Shown here: positions 60,089-64,000 of the stretch, piece after piece
Position numbering within the stretch: position 1 is the stretch's first letter
How the letters are laid out: the number at the start of each line of letters is the position of its first letter
Source of the DNA: DASUPK01 sp963744105
GTDB taxonomy: Bacteria; Actinomycetota; Thermoleophilia; Solirubrobacterales; 70-9
Direction: 5' to 3'
NCBI GenBank assembly: GCA_963744105.1
Contig: CAVUSJ010000002.1
Span: 1 to 64,000 of the forward strand
DNA: 64,000 nucleotides
Notes under the pieces: generated by a model
The model's input: the letters and a program-made list of their open reading frames with translations, nothing else
Told to the model about the DNA's origin: nothing
The model's database searches: none
Translations under genes and position numbers: made by a program

Positions 60089-61396
60089 GTGGGAGTGCCG
60101 TTCGTCCGCAGAAGCTCGCTCGCAGTGCTCGTGTCGCTGATGGCCCTCGTGGCCGGCGGCCTCGTCGCCCTGCCGTCCGCCGGGGCGTTCAGCAATAGCC
60201 AGGCCCACTACCTGAAGGCCGCGAACAAGGGCGTCAAGCAGAGCCATCGCTGGTGGAGCCGCGGGAGGCACTGGTACGGCTCGACCCTGGGCTCCTCCCA
60301 GGTCGCGTCCCTCTGGGGCGTGGTGCCCCTGTTCGAGGCGATGAGCGGCCTCCAGATCGCGCAGCCGTCGCGCCGTCATCTGCAGCAGCTGAACCGCTTC
60401 GCCTGGGGAGCGCAGCGCTACCTGAATCCGGTCCTCGAGCCGGTGCCCGGCTTCGGGCCCAGGCCCGGCCAGCACAACCCGGGCAAGACCACCTGGTTCG
60501 ACGACAACGGCTGGTGGGGCCTCGCCTTCCTCGACGCCTACCGCGCCACCGGCAACGGCCGCTGGCTGACGGACGCCGAGATCGCCCAGAACTTCATCAG
60601 CGTCTCGGGCTGGGATTCGACGCCCGGGCGGCCGGGCGGGCTCTGGTGGAACACCAATCACAGCTTCTACGCCGGAGAGTCCCTGGCCGGCGGCACGCTG
60701 CTCTCCGCCCGCCTCTACGCGATCACCCACGACCAGCACTATCTGGACGACGCGCTCAAGTACATCGCCTGGGGCGACGTCTGGCTCACCGATCCCGCGA
60801 CCGGGCTCTACGCGCGCCTGCGCCGCCCGATGACCTACTACGGGCAGGGCTCCTCCGCCGGATCGACCGCCGCCGCCGCCGCGTCTGATCAGAAGGCTCT
60901 GAGCGCGAACCCCGACGAGGCGGCAAAGCTCGAGGCGGCGGGCACCCCGGTCCCCGGTCCCGGTGAGGCGCAGTCCGCGTTCAACAACTACCCGCCGTTC
61001 GCCCCGTCCCCGATGCCCTACGTGAACGGCCCGATGATCCTGGCCCACCGGATCATCTGCGACGAGACGGGCAAGAAGTCCTACTGCCAGCGGGCGGACC
61101 AGCTCGCGGATATCACGCTTGAGGTCTACCGGCGCTTCTGGATGGGGCCCCAGTTCGACTTCTGGTACCTGCGGACGATGCTGGAGTTCGCGAAGGACGA
61201 CAACAACGGCGACTGGTACGGGATCGTGCAGCGCAATGCGCGCAGCGCCCTACACCGCGCGCACGACAAGCACGGCCTCTACCTGCGCACCTGGTACGGC
61301 AAGAAGGCGTCGCGAGCCAACGCCCCGAAGGGCAGCCTGCAGCTCCACGCCGCCAACGCGGCGCTCTTCGCCTGGATGGGCGCGCTCGGGCGCTAG
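60089..61396 (+). CDS. Secreted GH76-like glycoside hydrolase (alpha-1,6-mannanase type)
   Basis: 435 residues from a GTG. The signal peptide ends near PSAGAFS. The (alpha/alpha)6 pattern has KTTWFDDNGWWGLAFLDAYR with the Asp138-Asp139 pair of GH76 catalytic residues, then WNTNHSFYAGESLAGG and RLYAITHDQHYLDDALK. The Asp pair and the repeating W-L-x-x-A-x helices support the family; the remaining motif order is looser. It would cut alpha-mannan or a related wall glycan outside the cell. Convergent with the riboswitch-controlled peptide gene, 2 bp apart. Confidence 0.75.
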   Translation: MGVPFVRRSSLAVLVSLMALVAGGLVALPSAGAFSNSQAHYLKAANKGVKQSHRWWSRGRHWYGSTLGSSQVASLWGVVPLFEAMSGLQIAQPSRRHLQQLNRFAWGAQRYLNPVLEPVPGFGPRPGQHNPGKTTWFDDNGWWGLAFLDAYRATGNGRWLTDAEIAQNFISVSGWDSTPGRPGGLWWNTNHSFYAGESLAGGTLLSARLYAITHDQHYLDDALKYIAWGDVWLTDPATGLYARLRRPMTYYGQGSSAGSTAAAAASDQKALSANPDEAAKLEAAGTPVPGPGEAQSAFNNYPPFAPSPMPYVNGPMILAHRIICDETGKKSYCQRADQLADITLEVYRRFWMGPQFDFWYLRTMLEFAKDDNNGDWYGIVQRNARSALHRAHDKHGLYLRTWYGKKASRANAPKGSLQLHAANAALFAWMGALGR

Positions 61397-61398
61397 GC

Positions 61399-61533
61399 CT
61401 ACGGCCCGGTGCCCGCCGCCAGCAGCGCGGCGATCGCGATGACGATCCCGACTACGGCTCCGATCGAATAGGCGAGGACGAGTCGTCCGCCCCGGATGCG
61501 ATCGGTCGCCAGATGATCGATCAACGTGCTCAT
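61399..61533 (-). CDS. 44-residue single-helix membrane peptide under a c-di-AMP riboswitch
   Basis: MSTLIDHLATDRIRGGRLVL begins the peptide, continuing AYSIGAVVGIVIAIAALLAA and ending GTGP: a short basic start and one transmembrane helix of ~20 residues, then the end. ATG 61533 follows directly after the conserved GAGAGGTCGGC of the riboswitch, with GAGAGG as the ribosome site. Its being the only gene behind the switch supports translation. No known family; a small regulator or partner of a membrane protein is possible. Confidence 0.65.
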   Translation of the reverse strand: MSTLIDHLATDRIRGGRLVLAYSIGAVVGIVIAIAALLAAGTGP

Positions 61534-61678
61534 GCCGACCTCTCTTTCTCGGGCCTACGGGGTTAGCTGACGGGCTCGCGCCAAAAGAGTGCGCTACGGA
61601 TTCCGATTCGCCCCTGAAGCTTCAGCTTCAAGTTGGTTCCCCCGTTCCGGTCAGACGAGAACCGGATTCGGCAGGTTC
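61534..61678 (-). promoter_or_regulatory. c-di-AMP riboswitch (ydaO-yuaA class)
   Basis: Near-canonical ydaO sequence on the minus strand: ACGGGGGAACCA, then AGGGGCGAATC, GGCGCGAGCCCGTCAGCTAA, CCCCGTAGGCCCGAGAAAGA and GAGGTCGGC before the ATG. A self-complementary TTGAAGCTGAAGCTTCAG stretch provides a variable stem. The 5' edge is approximate. The CAP-domain gene at 11.2 kb has the same class of leader. Confidence 0.9.
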
Positions 61679-61749
61679 AATTAGCTACGCCCGTACCCGA
61701 AAAGCACGAGCGCAAACAGGCTATTGAACTCAGTGGTCGGCTGCGCCGG

Positions 61750-62133
61750 TTATGCGGCGGCCTTGGCCAGCTTGCCGTTGGCCTCGAGCTCTTCGCGAAC
61801 CTTGCGGACATGGCCCGTCGAGCAATTGGCGCGCTTGGCGATCACGCCGTCGGGCTCCTCGGGGCTGCGCTTGAGTTCGAACTCGAGCAGCGCCTGGCGC
61901 CGCGAGGCCCAGCCGTCGCCCTTCGCGCCGATGGTCGCCTTCTCGACGGCCTTCTCACGCTGGCAGTGCAGGCACAGCCACTGGCCGCCGGTCTTGGTCC
62001 AGCCCTCGGGTCGCCGGGGGGTGGAGGGGCTGCCTGCGGCATAGCGCACGGTCACCTCGCAGCCGGCACAGGTCCAGCGCCGTGTGCGGGGCGCGCGAGC
62101 GCGCGAGTTGTGAGCGGTCTTGGTCTGGGACAT
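61750..62133 (-). CDS. Zinc-ribbon plus HTH-like protein of unknown function
   Basis: 127 residues with ribosome site GCGGAGGTAA 4-5 nt before ATG. Cys22-x2-Cys25 and Cys54-x2-Cys57 form one zinc ribbon. The C-terminal half (RQALLEFELKRSPEEPDGVI, then AKRANCSTGHVRKVREEL) looks like a helix-turn-helix. A DNA- or RNA-binding regulator is plausible. No family recognised. It sits between two unrelated units; the 220 bp upstream are AT-richer than the rest and hold its promoter. Confidence 0.6.
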   Translation of the reverse strand: MSQTKTAHNSRARAPRTRRWTCAGCEVTVRYAAGSPSTPRRPEGWTKTGGQWLCLHCQREKAVEKATIGAKGDGWASRRQALLEFELKRSPEEPDGVIAKRANCSTGHVRKVREELEANGKLAKAAA

Positions 62134-62353
62134 GGGTTACCTCCGCGGTCGAGTGCTGCGTTCGCGAAGGCTGCCTATCGTGGGAAGAACTGCGCGAAAA
62201 CGCTGCAAATGCCGGGTTTCCATGGCCCGGCGGGGACATACATATTAGCAGATGCTGATTTACCTGCAAATCGCGCGTTTTTGGCCGAAATCGGCCGATT
62301 TCACGCTTCGGTGACGCATTCGGACCGCCCGAACCGCTACGAATACCGCCTCC

Positions 62354-63841
62354 GTGCGCGGCCTCGATGCAACCGCCGATGCAGGCGGCCGGCTGACCTC
62401 GCGATCGACCTGGGCCCTGATGGGCGCCCTGATCGCGCTCGTCGGCGCGCTCTCGCTCTGCCTCGACCATTTCCACAACGGCGACTTCTACCTGTCGCTG
62501 AACAGCGGAAGGTTCATCGCCGAGCACGGCTTCGCGAACCATGACCCGTTCTCGACGATCTCGCACGGCGGGACCTGGCTCAACCAGCAGTGGCTGTCAG
62601 AGCTCGCGTTCTTCCGGATCTCGGAGGTGTTCGGCCCGACGGGGCTGACCGTGCTCTACGCGCTGCTGATCACGGCGCCTCTGGCGCTACTGCTCTGGCT
62701 CTGCCGCCGGAAGGGATGGCCGATGCTGGTGGCGGTAGCCGCCTTCTACTTCCCGGGGGTCCTCGCCGTGGTGCACCCGCGCGCCGCCGGCTTCACCGTC
62801 CTGATCTTCACGGTGCTGATCGCTCTGCTCCTTGCGCTCTGGGGACGAGGCGCGGGCAGATCCGGCGAACGAAGGGCGTGGTGGGCGCCGCTTGCGATCC
62901 TGGCACTGTTCGCGCTCTGGGCGAACCTCCACGGTGGGTTCATCGCGGGCTTCCTGCTGCTCGGCCTGGCGACGGTCGGGCTGGCGATCGATCACTGGCG
63001 CGGCATCCCGGGCTCCGTTCCGCTCTCCCGGGTGGCGGTGCTCGGCATCGTCGCGGTCCTGGCCGCGGTCATCGTCACCGTGGCGACTCCGCTCGGGTCC
63101 GCGATCTGGGAGTACCTGCTGAGCTTCCAGAACCAGGCCATCGCGCTGGCGAGCACCGAGTGGGAGTCGGCCTTCAGCTCGCCGCTCGCCATCGTCTATC
63201 TCGGGCTCGCGACCTGCTTCGCCGCCTGGATGTGGGTCCGCTCGCCGCGGCCGCGGCGCGCCACGACGCTGCTGGTGACGGTCGGCTTCCTGGTCTTCGC
63301 CGGCTACTCGGTCCGGAACATCGTCTTCATCGGGCCGATCCTCGCCCTGCTGGTCGTCTGGACGGCGCCGAACCGCGGCCCCGTTCGCCTACGCGGCCCG
63401 GTCGCTCTCTTCGGCACCGCGGCGGCGGCCGCGACGCTGGTCTGGGCGCTGGTCCTCGGTCCCGCACGCGACGATCCGACTCTCGGCTTCCCGGTCGCCG
63501 ACTACGCGATCGCGCACCCGCCGAAGCACGGGAGGATCGTCACCTACGCGGGCGTCGGCTCCTACATCAACTGGCGCTCGCCGAGCACGCGCGTGGTCCT
63601 GAACGGATGGCTCGAGCACTACACGCCGCAGGAGCTGCAGGACAACTATCGAGTCCTGCGTGCCGGTACAGCGGCTGATCTCGCCGGCGCGTTGCACAGA
63701 ATCCACGCGGGCGCGGTGATCGCGCATCTGCCCTCGGCGATTCTGCGGCTCGAGGCAGCGGGCTTCCGACCCGAGTTCGTCTCGGCCGACGGGACCTACC
63801 TGGTTCGCATTCCGCGCAACGCGCGGCTGAGCCGGCCTTAA
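62354..63841 (+). CDS. Polytopic membrane protein with GT-C-like first loop
   Basis: 495 residues with about 10 transmembrane helices. The first extracytoplasmic loop, HNGDFYLSLNSGRFIAEHGF then DPFS and WLNQQWLSE, is seen in uncharacterised actinobacterial membrane proteins and resembles the acceptor loop of GT-C glycosyltransferases (Asp in the first loop). The C-terminal soluble part (YINWRSPSTRVVLNGWLEHY) resembles the periplasmic end of such enzymes. It probably acts in glycan assembly; donor and acceptor unknown. The GTG start follows an AT-rich leader. Confidence 0.65.
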   Translation: MRGLDATADAGGRLTSRSTWALMGALIALVGALSLCLDHFHNGDFYLSLNSGRFIAEHGFANHDPFSTISHGGTWLNQQWLSELAFFRISEVFGPTGLTVLYALLITAPLALLLWLCRRKGWPMLVAVAAFYFPGVLAVVHPRAAGFTVLIFTVLIALLLALWGRGAGRSGERRAWWAPLAILALFALWANLHGGFIAGFLLLGLATVGLAIDHWRGIPGSVPLSRVAVLGIVAVLAAVIVTVATPLGSAIWEYLLSFQNQAIALASTEWESAFSSPLAIVYLGLATCFAAWMWVRSPRPRRATTLLVTVGFLVFAGYSVRNIVFIGPILALLVVWTAPNRGPVRLRGPVALFGTAAAAATLVWALVLGPARDDPTLGFPVADYAIAHPPKHGRIVTYAGVGSYINWRSPSTRVVLNGWLEHYTPQELQDNYRVLRAGTAADLAGALHRIHAGAVIAHLPSAILRLEAAGFRPEFVSADGTYLVRIPRNARLSRP

Positions 63842-63868
63842 GGGTCCGCTCTACCATCTCGCGCGCCG

Positions 63869-64000
63869 ATGGAGTCCCTGCCCGGAACCGCTGACTCCGC
63901 GATCGAACCGGCCGCCGTGTCCCCGCCGGCGGTCCCTGTGCTCCCGCGGGTTCGCGCGGGGCATCGGACTCTGATCGCGAACGCCTTCCTGGGAGGCATG
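63869..64000 (+). CDS. Start of a further gene, truncated by the right edge
   Basis: ATG 63869, 27 bp after the previous stop, opens a frame that runs to the end of the window (44 codons). A Pro/Ala-rich start (MESLPGTADSAIEPAAVSPP) leads to RTLIANAFLGGM, which looks like the beginning of a first transmembrane helix. It may be a membrane protein of the same glycan cluster; the family cannot be told. Confidence 0.55.
   Translation, partial: MESLPGTADSAIEPAAVSPPAVPVLPRVRAGHRTLIANAFLGGM

Overview
The window is a stretch of high-GC (roughly two-thirds G+C) chromosome from an actinobacterium, most probably a Thermoleophilia / Solirubrobacterales-type soil organism. Reasons: two ydaO-type (c-di-AMP) riboswitches, several F420-type oxidoreductases (two LLM-class, one DDN-like), many secreted proteins with Lys/Cys-rich or PASTA-like tails, a secreted protein with the GDLTGTYPNPTI motif, SpoIIE and STAS regulators, and frequent 4-bp gene overlaps. 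The assignment is inference; no rRNA is present to settle it.

Layout. 0-5.6 kb: fatty-acid desaturase end, a branched-chain amino-acid-type binding lipoprotein, a GT32-like glycosyltransferase, an EamA exporter, and a putatively iron-controlled FTR1 permease operon; almost every gene here is broken by small frameshifts. 5.7-11.8 kb: MarR-MFS pair, berberine-bridge-type FAD oxidase, hydrolase, Ppx/GppA, and a CAP-domain cell-wall protein under a c-di-AMP riboswitch. 12.0 kb: intact initiator tRNA gene with terminator.

12-51.4 kb: an accessory zone. Downstream of the initiator tRNA lie six copies of its 3' half (from the first base of the anticodon loop to the discriminator region), all in the same orientation, at 13.8, 16.4, 19.2, 23.8, 39.2 and 51.3 kb. 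Five are preceded by a related ~100-bp arm sequence carrying repeated GGTACC motifs (divergent in the first), and most are followed by their own strong hairpin. They split the zone into modules: L,D-transpeptidase; carbamate kinase + P-loop GTPase; phosphodiester-glycosidase-like protein + lipase-like hydrolase; SDR + acyl-CoA synthetase + DDN reductase + methyltransferase; a 15-kb segment; and a 12-kb segment. No recombinase gene is visible. The 15-kb segment (23.8-39.2 kb) alone carries a second repeat family: ~40-50-bp elements made of two small hairpins (GCTTTGGACGAGAAGC and GCTTTGCATGGAAAGC), usually just 3' of a stop codon, some fused to the last codons of SnoaL-like genes. From 35.4 to 39.1 kb they occur every 0.8-1.0 kb in one orientation with one or two minus-strand genes between them, which looks like a gene-cassette array. 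These two repeat systems are the most unusual content of the window.

The 39.2-51.3 kb module holds a UGT glycosyltransferase, a DUF523-like Fe-S candidate, a kinase-like protein coupled to a class III aminotransferase, a four-gene lipid-type operon (patatin, SCP2-hydrolase, GDPD, secreted protein), a catechol-O-methyltransferase-like gene coupled to a VOC-like protein, an LLM oxidoreductase and dodecin. 51.5-59.5 kb: secreted proteins (cupredoxin-tailed protein, arylsulfotransferase-like propeller), a VOC protein and a FAD oxidase, again with clustered frameshifts. 59.6-64 kb: STAS protein lacking the usual phospho-serine, GH76-like secreted glycosidase, a 44-residue membrane peptide under a second c-di-AMP riboswitch, a zinc-ribbon protein, a large membrane protein and the start of one more gene.
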